Assembly (NCBI GenBank): GCA_040954595.2
Contig: CM082576.2
Coordinates: forward strand, 12,462,001 to 12,526,000
Reading direction: 5' to 3'
Origin: Balanoglossus misakiensis
Lineage: Eukaryota; Hemichordata
DNA length: 64,000 bases
Position 1 is the stretch's first letter. Each line of letters opens with the position of its first letter. Under the pieces are notes generated by a model. That model was not told where the DNA came from and searched no databases. It saw nothing but the letters and a program-made list of their open reading frames with translations. A program made the translations under genes and the position numbers. Positions 1-13,764 of the stretch are shown here, one piece after another.

Positions 1-1253
1 ATGTGATTTAACATTTAACCCCTTAGCACGAAGTAAAAACCTATTTAAAGCAGCTAGAATTGAACGGCTTTTGATTTTACTCTGTTGCTTACGATACAGA
101 CTTGCAATGGTTATGTTTCAACTCAACCATAGACACTGGACATTATCTGTCTGAACTCCTTCAGCAGTATTATGCCATGACTACATGTCTCAGCAGCTCC
201 TCCTGTGATACATTTTTTCAGACATTTCTCTTCCAGTAGCTCCGGACATGGTTTGCAAGGACCTTAGGAATGTTTTCCATTAATGATAAAGGTGCCTTGC
301 TGAGTGAGTTTATGTTGGAAATTGATCAGTTCGAGGTCATCACATTTGTATCTGATAATTTGTAGTGGACATGAATGTAGCGATTCTGATGAAACGGGAG
401 CACAGTGTCCTCGACACTAGTTTCAATTTGAGGGTGTCATAGAATTATTATTTCTACATGCAAACATTGGAGAAAGTTTTCACTTCATTCAAAGAATTAT
501 TTCAGAGATGGTCAGAAATGATTCCATAAAAAAACCTATGTACGCTTCTCTGCTGTACACACTGAAATTTATTACCCTGAAATACGTGACTATAATCACA
601 AGACTTCCAACTGTTTTAGCACTAAATAGCCATTATCTCTCATTCCTGCATGATACCACCCACAGAGCACAATAAAAGTGTCAGAAAAATTAACCCTGTG
701 CATGTGGTATTTTATTATGGTTTTATTTTTGATGTTGAAAATTGTGGTACATGAATGTGAATGTGTATTCTCTTGTGATCTTCTAATCAGATGAATTAAA
801 CTCTACAAATAGTTTCAGCTAACAAATAAAAGAGAAAACATTTTTTTTCCTTTTTTCAATCTTAAGTCAGTGACTATACCATATACTATGATGAACTTTC
901 ACTTTGAAAAATTTAGTGTGTTGTAAATTTTGGCATATGGTGTACACTACATGTACACTCATTAAATCGTTCTCTTGTCATGGAGACGTCTTGAGCTGTG
1001 TGAAAAAATCCTGTTGAGCCAAAAATAGTAACTGTCTTGTCGGAAATGGTTGACAATATATACGGTAATTATGTTTTCAGCCTTGACTGCAGATTTGAAG
1101 ACATTATGATAATTAACTTGTGGCTGGATATAGCTTTTGACATGAACAGTTGATCTGAACAAAATCTTCTTCTCGCTCACTGTTGGTACAAAGCATGTGC
1201 CTAATGAACATGCTACCTACATGTATATACAGTATATGTATCTATCCATCTTT

Positions 1254-1312
1254 CTGTCTGTCTGTCTGTCTGTGTATCTCTGTATGTCTGTCCGTCCGTC
1301 TGCCTGCATGCC
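1254..1312. repeat. Degenerate CTGT/GTCT microsatellite
   Basis: A run of four-base CTGT units decays rightwards into TCCG and TGCC variants. The short open frames across it are artefacts of the repeat. Confidence 0.85.
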
Positions 1313-2109
1313 TATAGATGAAATCAATGCAACAAAAACTGGAAAAACCACTGCATGGATGTAACACTTTACATAAAGTGATGGAGAGCAGACTTAAATT
1401 TTCTGATGGGGCTTGTATTTGCTCTAACTCAGTCACCCCAAGTTGGTGTCATAACACACTACATATTGCACGTTGTGCCATGAATTTTAACTTGTGTTGG
1501 AAAACTAGATTGACTTTATTCCCAAAGGGGCTACGGTCAGCGTAACTATTACCTATATAGCCCATCCCCAATACAAATTTTAATTCACCACAAATCAATC
1601 ACAGCTTCCTTTATCAAGTCTGATTTTCTCCCTATGAATATTTTGAATATCTGATCAGTCGCTGAAATCCATGAATAATGTCAAGTTTAAAAATGTGGAA
1701 GCTGACAATTTGATTTTATGTGGGGTGTTTAAGGGCTTTAAACGGTCATTAGCACCAAAGGAACATTAATAATATCACTTGACAAGGCAATAAATCTAGA
1801 TGTTGAAAGCAACCAATTTTTAGACACCGGGCATTATATCTGCCATAATCAGTTTTGTCCAGTTGTATTAATCCTGAACATACTTTTGACATCGATGATG
1901 TATTTTTTCATTGTCAATGTCATGATAAAGTCCTGATTAATACTGAGTATTATGGTTAGAAAGAAAACAGGATGTCAAATAGATTGACACCAGTGCTGTG
2001 GAAACACACGGAAGGAAGAAAGGTCTCTTTTGATAGCTTACCCTCTGACTGTTCATTTCTAGAGGGACGTTCTTACGGAACTGCACCTAGCAATCCTGTG
2101 TACTTTGTA

Positions 2110-2165
2110 TGACGTCAAATCGACGTAATTTATCTGAACAATCCCTGTATATTCCATATAAATAG
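2110..2165 (+). promoter_or_regulatory. CRE plus TATA-box pair, promoter-like
   Basis: A full CRE palindrome TGACGTCA (2110-2117) is followed 40 bp later by TATAAATAG (2157-2165). A start site would be expected near 2190. No recognisable coding exon follows; a 69-codon open frame starting at ATG 2186 has no visible homology. It could drive a non-coding transcript, be a distant 5' exon of the receptor gene 12 kb to the right, or be chance. Confidence 0.3.
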
Positions 2166-2546
2166 CTGCTCTTACTGACTGTTATATGAGCGATATAAAT
2201 TGTTCCAATGTGTTTATAGTACCATTCTGTCATGGTCCAGCCGTGCAGCAAAAAGAGCGCTCATTCTGTGATGCCAATTTTATGGTATCTATATATAATG
2301 GTATTTTTTTAGTTCTTTGTCAAACCTCACAAAGGCATTACGAAAAAGAGTCACTTTGTACCATCTGGTTGTGTCATTTTTTCCTGGGCTATTGATAGAT
2401 GAATATCTATAAGAGGAGTGAAATTGTCACTAAAAATTATATATTGCTCTGATTTATTAGCTAGCTCTCCTACTTTTCTTCCCTATCTGTTTGGATGAAC
2501 TTCTTCTTACTTGGTACAGCTTCAAAATAAGGAAATGATATCGTGG

Positions 2547-2620
2547 TCATCATGATTATAATCATGATCATGATCATCAACATTAGTGTTTCATCATCAC
2601 CATCATCATCACCATCACCG
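2547..2620. repeat. ATC/CAT trinucleotide microsatellite
   Basis: An imperfect run of ATC/CAT units contains several ATGATCAT palindromic stretches. Read on the minus strand it gives an artefactual poly-Asp/Met frame. Confidence 0.85.
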
Positions 2621-3408
2621 TGCAACCTACAAATCACACTTGTATTGCAATTTAATTGGGTAAGAACTAGAATGTAGTTTCTTAACAAACTTTCACATAT
2701 TACCTATTAAGAAAATTGATGTCTTTATATTTATTTCGACCAGATTTATTAAATCGTAATATTCATCTCAGTCTGCAAAAAATTGCTCTATCCTTTTTAT
2801 TTTTAAGCATTCTGTATGCATACTGTGAGCACATTTAATACTTCAGAAACCTGAAATAAAGGATGAGTTCGTTCTGATAGAAATCTTGGGTCACTAGAAT
2901 AGTAAAAGAAGTCAAAAACCCAAACTGAGCCAATTTACTTTGCATTGTAAATATTTCAATTTTTACTGTTAATAGATACCGCTGTTTCAACCAAGATATA
3001 GAATTTTATGAGTGTGTTTGTGCCAGTATAGTTGTATGGCCCATTAAATGTGTACTAAAAGTAAGGAAATTATGTTATAAATAACTTTTATGGGTGATGG
3101 GAAAGCAAAAGTTAATTTGTCTGATGATACTTTAGGCATGCAGGATGATGGGGATAGTCTGTGATTATGGCATGTCCTGGAACAGATAGCAATTCACTGC
3201 ACTCTTTAATGATACATTGTATACGGTGTCATGGAAAGTTCAGGTGTTGATAGTAGGTCAACTATTTCCTGGTAAATTCTTTTGTTTTTACGGCAGATCC
3301 TGTATAATTTGAAGGGGATCTAACTTTTCTGAAACTTTTAGGATTTTTCTGGCTGTACTATTAATGTAGATATTGTAAATTGATCATAAAACCAAAAAGG
3401 GATAAATT

Positions 3409-3460
3409 AACACTCTTTATTCGATGGAAGTCAGAAGATGATACATGTATAAAGAGTGTT
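3409..3460. repeat. 12-bp inverted repeat with 28-nt loop
   Basis: AACACTCTTTAT (3409-3420) pairs perfectly with ATAAAGAGTGTT (3449-3460). The stem is short and the loop large, so no function can be assigned. Confidence 0.5.
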
Positions 3461-5600
3461 CAGAAGGTACTGTGTTGTTTTGATGAAAATATCCAGATTC
3501 AAGTTTGATAAATGTGCATCAACATGCATGCATCACGACTAATGCCATGCTGTGCTTATTTTTGTGCTGTCAGATATCATGGGGAATCACTGTATTAATC
3601 TTAACAAGCGAGCTTTCAATTGAGAAAATAGATATAGATACATTTGTAGTGGGCTCTAGCTGCTTTGTTACACTGTCGCTCAGTTGGAAACCTTCTAAAA
3701 GGTAGACGAAGAACGTGACAATGTTGTCCCAATAGAGGCGGAGGTCCTTTTCACCATGACGATATTTATGCTGATGTAAGTGGCTGAAATAAAATGGAAT
3801 AAGACAGCATTGATAAGATTTTCTCTGATATTTCACTTTGATTTACACTGCAAGAATAGATGTATTGATCCCGGACCTGCATGCCAAGTCACAAAATTTT
3901 GTTTTACAAGTAACATAATGGTATTATACTTTATAGTAATTAATACAACTCTGACAAATGGAAACAGGAAAACAGTTACTTGAACTGTGACCTTGTCAGC
4001 TCAGGGAGTATGTGATTCACTCATTTACATGATGGTGTCAGTGTTATATTTTTACATGTACTTTTAATATATAGTAAATCATCGTACAGTGATTTAAAAG
4101 ATACGTCCCCCTGAGTATTTTAATTGCCGAATAATATGTGGCTTTAAGAATTTTTTATGGTGATTCATTTGCATTTGTGAGCGGAGGAATTATGGCTTCG
4201 AATATGCGAAAGTCATTATGATGTCAGCAGATGTCAGTGAAGATCATGTCAGGATAGCAAGGCTAATTTAACACTTTGATGTGCAACATCCATCAACAGT
4301 AGCCATAAATACAGAAGAGCTGTGTTAAAGAAAAATAGAGCCCCTCAAGGTGTTTGCTCCAGTCCCCCCTGCCTATAATGAAGTGATCCAAATACATTGG
4401 CCCAACCACACATACTCAGAGTGGCGCGACGCGCACTGTCTTTCCATGGTCCAACTGTTTGTAAAGGAATCAGTCGGTTGTTGTTGCTCTCTCTCTTGTC
4501 AGAAGGTAAGAAATTTAAAAAAACACAACTTTACTATTATTGTAACTTTAATACTCAGAATTATGGCACAATCTTTGGCATATTTTTAGAATACCTGGCA
4601 CAAATTTAGAAAAAAAGACACATCTTCTTATTGTTAATACGGTTTCATCTAAAGACTGACGAAGAAAACAGCCAAAAATAACTTTCATTTATCAGCATTG
4701 TGACATCACCATGTTTAATGTTCGTCCTAGCCACTTTTATAGTTTTTTTTCTTCTGATATCATCGTTACCAAGGCAGACTCTAATATCCTGTGTGTGTAT
4801 TTTCTGGGCGAGGGTATTCCTTTTGTGACCTCAGATGACAATCTTCCCACGACAGTTATACTGATATTGAAGTTTCGGGCGTATTTAAGCTCTGTTGAAC
4901 TAATAGTCAGTTCTGCTTTCGTGTTATTTGTTTCTAAAGATAGAAAGTTTATAGGTTGAAAGTAAAAAAGCATTTGGCGCTCAATACAAACCGCATGTTC
5001 TAATACTGTCACATATCAGATAGCAGCTTGTATTATAGTGTTACAATTATCATTTCGTAATTCATGCCTACTCGAAATTCAATCAACATATTGCAACTGC
5101 TCGAGGGCAGATGTTAATTTTTTTTCCTGTCAGCCTAAAAATAGAATCTTGCAATTTAAAACTTGTCTTTCTGTCCAGTTGCGTTTTTTCCATCTGAGTA
5201 CACTGACAAGTCGCCCATTTTGTCATGGCAACACAACAGACCAAATACAATTCAAAGTTGATTTTGCCGTGTATACCTGTGCACCTGATCCAGGACTTGA
5301 AGAGAAATTGAGTTTATATATAATTGCTAGCTGATACAAGACATGGCATGTTTCTGCAAACTGTTCTGTGCTTGCGTCGTAATGTTGTTATTTTTCCATC
5401 AAAGTCATCCTGTCGAACTGTCAAGTCTAATAATTGTGACATGATATCATACAAACCGTGAAGCTCCATCTGCAATCACTTTTTTCATGTCTGAAAGTTG
5501 CGTTAGCTTTCAGGAAATATGTCAAAACTCATTGTGTATTTTCCTACAGTTGTTGTTTTTCCAGATTTTAACATGTGGTACGTGATCGTTTTAAGTCCAA

Positions 5601-8600
5601 AATCAGCAGTGTTATAAGGGAGGTGGCCCACTATTCAGTATTTTTTATGATTGAACATTTTGCATTAGAACTGTTGTGAACTGGGATAGGGTTGTAATAA
5701 AAATGTGTGAATGTGTTGGTGATTTTGGAAAAAACTTGCACAACATCGACTATAGAGAAACAGTCAAATGGAAAAAAAAAACATTTTATTTCCCTAGTAC
5801 AATGAACCACTACAGTGTATTGAACTGTGAGCTTCTTTATAGCTAGGGCATGCAGATAATGCCAGCGTGTGTAGTCAACTCATCAGATGACGTCAAGTTT
5901 TTCAAGTGTTTTGCTTTGAATGCAGCCTGATTTTACACAATTTGCGTGTTGATTAAAAGAAATACTGATTACAGGATCCTATTCTCGAAAATAGGAAATG
6001 TTGCTTTAATACAATGTAGGTCGTCAACAATTTCTATTTGCACAAACTCATATTGTAGAGAGCTTGTACTTAACAAAGAGCTTAAACTACTAGTTTTCAA
6101 GTAACACTGTACACTTATTGCTATGGTAACACAAGAAAATACAGCTCTCTTAAACTAGGGTTAATAGAAGATATATAGAAGGCATTCTGTATTGCACTTA
6201 TTTGCAGGCTTGTTACAGCTCACGTGTGTGAGATGTGATCTCTAACCATGTATTCTTAATATCCACACTTTGTACATTTAGAATTTTAACTTTTCTGTGT
6301 TCAAGGGATGTTCGAGCTAATGAATTGTTGTAGATACGTGTAGTTTACTTTAGAACTTCCCTTTGGAGGATTCCTGAAGACATCACTGGGGATACCGTTT
6401 CGCGTTAATGAAAGGCAATATGCCCAGAGACACCAGATTGTTTCCACAGCATTTAGCGCTGTTCTCCCAAAGGTGATGATGTGCGCTCTCTGTTCTCGTA
6501 AGTGATACGGATCTCGGAGAGTGGGAAAGTTAGCTTTAAGCATGCGGTGGTCTGCCGGATGAGGTCAACAAAGGTCGACACATTTCCACACCTCTCTGGT
6601 GGCAATAACATTCCCCGGCTCCGTTTCAGTGGGAAATTGCTGCCGTTAAATAGTCGTATAGATGCAGATTGCCGGCAGTATCGAACGGATTATACACACG
6701 TTTGCGCTGATTTGCTTCATTTTGGAAGTCTTTTATCGATCACAATGTGTGATTGAAGTGTCTGTGCGATAACTGGAACGTTTCGGCATTCATGTTCAAA
6801 TGTGGCCACTTGCCACCTTTATTCGTTGTAAACCTGAGCTGAATAAAAAAAAAATTCTAAAGTATCACATTCTGTACTTTTACATCTGTCATTATTAGAA
6901 AATCCAGATCAGGTCACTTACCGGCTTATTTGCGCGTGTAATTGTGTGGAATCCCCCACTGCTAGATAACCACTGGCCTTAACCTTGTGTTTTCTGAGGC
7001 ACACACTTTCAATATTAAACAAAAATTATTTTCCATCTCATTGATTTCGCTAACGATCATTTGATATTTTGAGGACAAGTTTCTAAATTACTAATAGTGG
7101 ACTTTAGTGTTATCGATCGATATTCTAGACGGTGCGCTGTAATTATGCAGATGCCGTTTCTGTTTTATGAAATCACTGCCAGCCGAGTTTTTGAGTGAAG
7201 AGAATGGCAATATGTCGGGTCAGGACAAGGTTATATACCTGAGAGTCAGGCGGTAAATGCTGAAGGTTTCAAGACTCGGGATTCTCTCTTGCAGGCAGCT
7301 GTTGCCATGGCGAATTCTCTCACCTGTGTGAAGGCTGATTTTCACCAGGCAACCCATATGCAACATGAGATAATTTTTTTCTCTGACATGTATATGAGCG
7401 TGATGCCCTAAATACTTCCCTGTCTTAAAACCACCATGATATATAGAGATAAAATGCATGCATTACAGTGCACTCGATCATTTAAAATAAAATGTGTCAA
7501 CTTTACCTCATGTTTCGACATTTTCGATAGCGTCGATGTGCGAGAGTATCTTATGGGGGTAAAACAAATTCTTCTTGTCACTCTGTATCATTTTATCAAT
7601 GATCCTCATTTTTCACTTTGTCAAAACTGTCACTTTATCTAAGAATGTATTGCGGAAAAAAAGATAAGCTGCAAAATTATCTTAAGTGGACTCTCTTTTT
7701 CTGGTATAATATATTTATTTTACTTGACGTGAGGGAGATTGTAAAAGAAAAAAAATATTTTGATTTGTAATGTGTTAGTCACTACTCTGGAAAATAAAAA
7801 GATATATACAGTTACTTGTAAAATTATTAGAAATCTTTTTAATTTTTAATATTCAAAAATCCATTTAATGAAGAAAAATATGAAATAAAACTTCATTTTC
7901 ATCACCGTCAATCACAGGAGTTTTTTCAGTTTAATACGTCTAATCAGATTGATTCAAAAATATTTCACAAAAAGAAAAAAAAGTACAAATATAGCACACA
8001 TCACCTGATATAATTAATGTAGTCAGATTCGTGTTTCTCTGATTATCCTCCGTTTGTATTGTGTGTATCATGACGGTACTATTTCAATAACTTTTTTATT
8101 CATGGCATGTTCTTGAATGGTAAACAAAATTCCCATCCATTATTGCTGACAAAAGGCACAAGAAATGGAAATCTGATCGCCCAAACCTGCAATTTCAGTG
8201 GTGACCTGTAGGCTGGCTCGCGGTATTCAGGTGCGTTTGCGAACCCGACACATAAAAGGAAATCATTTGGTAAGTCCACCACGTAGTCTGCAACGAGTAA
8301 TTTTTATCTAAATTTATATCACACAGAGTTCCTTTGAATAGAAAAGCTTCATATTTGCACAAATAATTGCTCTGGGTATTGTGTGCTTGTCTACTAGTTC
8401 ATGCGCTTCGGTAAATTGACACAGAAATAGAATTCATAACTTTATGTACAGTCTTATATTTTATATAATAAATTTGAATAACAAGTTTTCTATATTTTTT
8501 ATTTTAATATTCATATCATTTATTTGTATAATTTGTATCAACAGTTTTGTATACATTCAACAATCATTATTTAAAATTCTACTTGTAAAATTCAATATTT

Positions 8601-11200
8601 AATAACATTCAGGTCATTAGTAACAGTCGTGAATCTTGGAAAAGTCAGTCACAACAGAATTGTACTATGAAAAAAACATGTTATGCCCCACAACCAGTAT
8701 GATTTTAGTTACCAAGTTTCTCAGCTTTTCCATTATAATCTTGAAATGTATTTAGACAGTATTTCAATATTATCACACCAAAACTGGAAATTAATTTAAA
8801 GTGCATCAACTTTTAACTTTCCTAACTCAGTATTGCATTTGAACAAGAATGTGTCCCTTGATGATACAGGCTTTAATCTGGACAACCAGTCGAAGCTGTT
8901 GAACTTTATTCTTCAAACACAGACAGTCTCTGCTTCTACATTTTATAATCAGCAGTTGAGATCAATTGCAATACAGTGTACAGACATTCTTATCAAATCC
9001 ATCATCAGTTTTTCAAGTTTCTCAGAAAATCGGTTGAAATAAAGCGTGTCTGTGGTGTAATACAGAGACGGCTAAGCATCTATAGGTCAGCATAACTATA
9101 TCAGATGAAGGGATGTTATCTATACAGACAAGTAAACCTTCTGTGGGAGGAAAATATTACCACCAATTAAGATACCAGGGTAAAAAAGTCGTAATCTGAG
9201 AAGAAACTTCAGTAACGCTTTTGAGATGAAAGTGTGCCTCCTGCTTCCGAACGATTGCCAGATTATTCGATAGCACTTGCGGACGGCGGACATGAAACTC
9301 GGATCTTGGCTGCGCACACATGATCAGCTGATAACACAACCATTAATTTTTGAACATAGGTTGCAAACACGATAAAAGGGGCGTTAAGGCACTATTGGTA
9401 AGTCTTGTCAACCCACCTAAACAACACAGGTAAATACTGATAAGAATTATGTCGTAGTGTTTGGAAGTTCAGCTGCGTCTGAGACCTTTTTGGGATTTCA
9501 TGGATTAATTTCGTTTGTCAGCCGTATATTGTGTAAAATTTAAAATATGATCATATGAGAAATCAAGGTGAATGTGTGCAAGTCAGTGGCATGCCAAATA
9601 TGCTGAGAGACCACCTTGGTAGCTACCTTGAGTATTATAAGCCCTTGACATTATGACCGATATCTATTTTCATGGATAGCTTTAAATTCGCCATTTTTGG
9701 CATTTAGCATTAAATACCAGGTATTTTTAATTGTCTTGATGTCTTGACATCATCAATTCACATATGGCAATGCCCCAATTAACTTCTGCAAAATTAATCT
9801 GTGGAACCGCAGCACACACTTCTCAACCTTAACCTTCAAAAATGTCCCTCAAGCTACTTTTTCAAAATTGACTCATACCGGTAATACATGCTATGATGCA
9901 TATAAGACCCTCAAGAAACTTGAAGTTCTATGATCGAAGAGGGTTGTTATGGAAACAAATTAATAAGAGACTCTGTTGAGCACAGTGTGATTAAAACCTG
10001 ATTTAGGGATTGGCTTGTTATACAGTCTGCGTACTTTCATTTGAATTCATTTTGAGAGTACACAATCTGGTCTTATACTTGCAAGCCTCTCAACATTTAA
10101 TCAGAGATGGAATTGTATGAAGAGAAGGATATCACTTCAGTAGGATTTAGCAAAACTGAAAGATATTTACTGGCGCAGTAATGTGAAGATTATTTGCAGT
10201 CTCTCCAATTTTGTAGTTGTAAGTTACAATGCGTTGTTTGGGACAAAGTAACACGTACAGAGGAAACTTTAAGGATGTATAATCAGTAATATCGTCATTT
10301 CTTTTAATTGTTGATATTTCGAATCTCTTTTTAATTTTGATCAAAATCTGTAATAAAATTTAGGGGTTGCTCTTCTAGTCAAGGCCGTAAATTTAGCCAA
10401 TAACGAAGCAATAACTGCTGAGTCAGCATTTTTCATCATCAATGGTTTTTCAATAGGCAAAAAACGTTTCATGGTGTTTATCTGGGATCTGAGTGACCAT
10501 ATGATTTGATTCAGCTAATGAATTTCAATTCTTTTGACTGAGCTATGTACAAACTTTCATGAAAATGACAATATTTAAAATCGGTTTTGTAGCAATTCTT
10601 GTAATTCTGTGGGGAAGAGACAGATTCCACATGCTCATAGTGCACGTACGTCCGTAACCGGATCGGACAGACTCTTTGAAAGTGAAATTTCTATATTCAT
10701 GGCGTCGTACACGTACGTTCGGCATTATGCAGAGATATAAAGTTAAATTTAGCTTCACAACTGAGAAAGTTTCCATAAAAACGCAGCAGGCTCTATTCAG
10801 ATTCATTCTGGACTGACGAAAATTGTGTCTGGTTACGGAATATGCACGTCAACATTAGAAGTGGAAAAAAATGATACCAATGTTCGCACTTCAAACTGAT
10901 TAAAACTTGTACATCATTTTAGATGACGTCATGTCGTCATGGTTATATGTTTGCTACAATATGTAATTGCATGTTGCTAATAACGTAATTCTGTGCTTCT
11001 TGTATGCACTAATGATTCGGGCCTTTTGTGTACAGAAAGGAGATGGCTCACAGCTTTTCAATATGAAATGGCGCATTGGCAATAAATGTCAATATTTGGT
11101 TCTCCTCGGGATTTATATATATCTTATTTGCCTTGAACAAATTGAAACACTTTCGCTTGTCTACCAAGACCATATAAGAACATTAGTCTGATTAATAACG
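5601..11200. other. Intergenic DNA, no gene recognised
   Basis: No open frame over 100 codons and no recognisable domain. A slightly GC-richer patch at about 6340-6680 contains short open frames on both strands, none with visible homology. Isolated CRE palindromes occur at 5888-5895 and 10924-10931. AT-rich, low-complexity stretches dominate 7640-8800. Confidence 0.6.
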
Positions 11201-11201
11201 A

Positions 11202-11228
11202 GTGTGTGTGTGTGTGTGTGTGTGTGTA
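11202..11228. repeat. (TG)n microsatellite
   Basis: Thirteen consecutive TG dinucleotides. No other feature is associated with it. Confidence 0.95.
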
Positions 11229-11375
11229 GTAATACAGCAGATATATTTGAAGAATACAACCTTAAAGCATAAACTGGGTTCCAGTTCATTTGTGCCAGTA
11301 AAAACATTTCTTTATGAGCCTTTATATCATAAGAAAATCAAATTAGTTACGATTTACCTCAACCATTAATTATCG

Positions 11376-11387
11376 CCCCCCCCCCCC
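11376..11387. repeat. Poly-C run
   Basis: Twelve consecutive C. Similar C or G homopolymers recur at 31167-31179, 31882-31894, 39447-39466, 41724-41737, 49219-49235 and near 51840. Their exact lengths are prone to sequencing error. Confidence 0.9.
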
Positions 11388-11818
11388 ACCATAAACAGTC
11401 ATTGCATCGCCCTTTATTCCTTCAATAAATGAAATTGCGTAGTGAATTTCTTAATGGCTTATTCATGATCCCCATCAGATTTTCTATTCGTCATTAAAAG
11501 TTTCTGCCTGAATTCACATACCTTCTGACAGAGAGATATACAAAAAGCTATTTGATAGATTCCAGCATCCCTCATTAAATCTACTTTTCGAAGAAACATT
11601 TACAAGATTTTGTCAAAGTTCATACCTGACCCACGGTGACAGATTCAGATGTTTCTGATTTATCAAGATGTTCAGAGAATTAAAGTAGCCTTTTCAAAGT
11701 AATTACTTAGATTTGAGATTGAAGAAGATTTTACTAATCGCCAGCCTCATACGTATCGTCATAATGACATCATCGCTTTACATCTAAAGCACCCACTGAA
11801 GTACATGTCGAAAAAGAT

Positions 11819-12003
11819 ATACAGTCAAACCTGTGTTAGTGACCACCTCTATATAGTGACCACCTCTATATAGTGGCCACTTAGTTACAGTCCCTGTACA
11901 ATTTACATGTGTATAAATTAACCTGTCTATAAAGACCACCTGTCTATAAAGGCCAGTTTGGTAAAGTCCCTTGACTGGTCACTATAGACAGGTTTGACTG
12001 TAT
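11819..12003. mobile_element. Short non-autonomous DNA transposon (MITE), about 183 bp
   Basis: Perfect terminal inverted repeats ATACAGTCAAACCTGT (11819-11834) and ACAGGTTTGACTGTAT (11988-12003) bound the element. The outermost AT on each side may be a 2-bp target duplication, which would put the element itself at 11821-12001. The interior consists of repeated units related to AGTGACCACCTCTATAT: two near-perfect tandem copies on the left, and TCTATAAAGACCACC-type copies on the right. There is no coding capacity. The superfamily cannot be fixed from this copy. Confidence 0.8.
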
Positions 12004-13764
12004 GTTACATGGTATTCATCATAGGAGATTTTGACCTGGCTGAGAAGAAGAGTTTAGTGTTGGATTTGAAGACAAGATAATGTTAAAGGGACAATGTCGC
12101 TCACTTTTGACATTATTTTGGTTATATAATTTTTTTGATAGATTATTTATGTCGTTCAGCTCATTGGAATATGCTCAATGACCATTTTGTCACAATTCAA
12201 GTCACACCCTGCATTGGTTTAAAACTCAGGAATGCTATGATTATTATTTTAATCTTATCACTCCTGAGATGATTAGAATTTCTTACAGTATCAGTTTCGG
12301 CATTAGAAGGTCCATGTTGTAATGTAGTACGTGTCTAAAATGGTGTAAAACAAAAACCCAGAAATATTCATATTTACATCACTGTACAACTATCTCCAGG
12401 ACCAAAAATATAAAGTGTAAATGTCTCCATTCGGATGTGTCAGAAATTAACTTTAGTTTGACTTGTTTACATTCTTGTTTGTATGACCATTTTGTTGCGT
12501 GTGCTATAAGATACTGGAATTTAAAAGATGAGCATAAGTAGTCTTTAATCAGAAAGTGGTGAAAAGGGGAATTGTGATTAATATTTGTACCATCTCTTCT
12601 CTAAATCTGCTTTTGAGTACAAATAGGATTTCCAGTATCAGATTTTTCTTCTCCTACAAATTGCTTCATTGTTAAACATGTTTTTCACCGTTTTTTTCAT
12701 TGTACTTTGATACTTGAACCACACCATTAAAACGAGACGGTTTTGACCAAAATAGTCGTAATGAACGGATTAAATAATACGCTAGAATATTTTCTTTATC
12801 CCGCACTCACGGTTGATTGAGTTAACAACTTGATGACTTTAATGGTGGGAAGGCTTTTAATTTAATAATGAATTAAGCCTAATAGCGCGTTATAAGCAGG
12901 TCGCAGCATGTGATTAGTATGCGACTCAACAAATTAACCACTGACGCGCATGTAGCTGTATGCTACCCCTCAGGGTCTATAGGAGAGGGGGAGGGGGAGA
13001 TATAAATTATATCTTGGCTGGCAGTGACATTTAATGCAACGGCTCTATGTGGCTCAGAGATCTGCATGTTTAATATATGAGTTGTTCTACAATGTCAGTG
13101 AAAGTTTCCGTGGCATAATAGGCATTTCCAGTTATATCTGTGGCATCAAAATCCACTGGAGCGCAAACAACTGAGAAAGTATGGCCAGTACACATAAACC
13201 ACTAATGTAAGATTCAGAGGATCGCGGAATCAGGTGCCCTTTCAAAGGTGAAAAAAATCGGTCAGATTTTTTCTGATAAGACTTACATTAGAGAGGTGAG
13301 GTGTTGACTCTCCAAGTAAAAACACTCACTGCTTCAACAGCCATGGGGGGTTACAACAATAAAACATGCAGGTGGCATTTCATGGATATCCATGCAGCTG
13401 TTCAGTAGTACATGAGTGCCTTACATGTAATTAACCTATCCAGATTTGCGTCGAACTGTATCATATTTTGACTCCAGGCAAAGACCAAATTTCTGCCAAA
13501 TAAGCAAAATTCAAGATCACTTAGAAAAAAAGAAGATATTTTTAAAGTTTAAAAACTACAATATAGTGTTTTTCCGCTATCAGCTGCCGTCAGGTGTAGT
13601 TGTCTGTAAATTTGTTTTCAGGTGAAAGTCCTCGGTGTTCATGCTGTGACTCGTAAATCTACCACTTAGATTTCAATGTACCCAACAGCAAGACTTATGT
13701 CATGCACTGTTTATATGTACTGCATCTGTTTCAATCAATTCCCTTTCCGTTTTACTTTTTACAG
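12004..13764. other. Upstream region of the GPCR gene, no coding exon seen
   Basis: Non-coding in all frames. A purine-rich patch lies near 12982-13000. A pyrimidine tract followed by TTTTTACAG ends at 13764 and is a good candidate 3' splice site, suggesting that the 5' UTR of the downstream receptor gene is split and that its promoter lies somewhere to the left. Confidence 0.5.

Larger units (their letters stand above)
1..5600. other. Intergenic or intronic DNA, no gene recognised
   Basis: AT-rich DNA with frequent stop codons in all frames. The longest open frames are under 100 codons and none resembles a known protein. AATAAA hexamers at 671 and about 826 could mark the 3' end of a gene lying to the left, but nothing coding supports that. 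CpG is sparse: I counted 6 in 2701-3300. Short items inside are listed separately (microsatellites, a CRE/TATA pair, a small hairpin). Confidence 0.6.
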
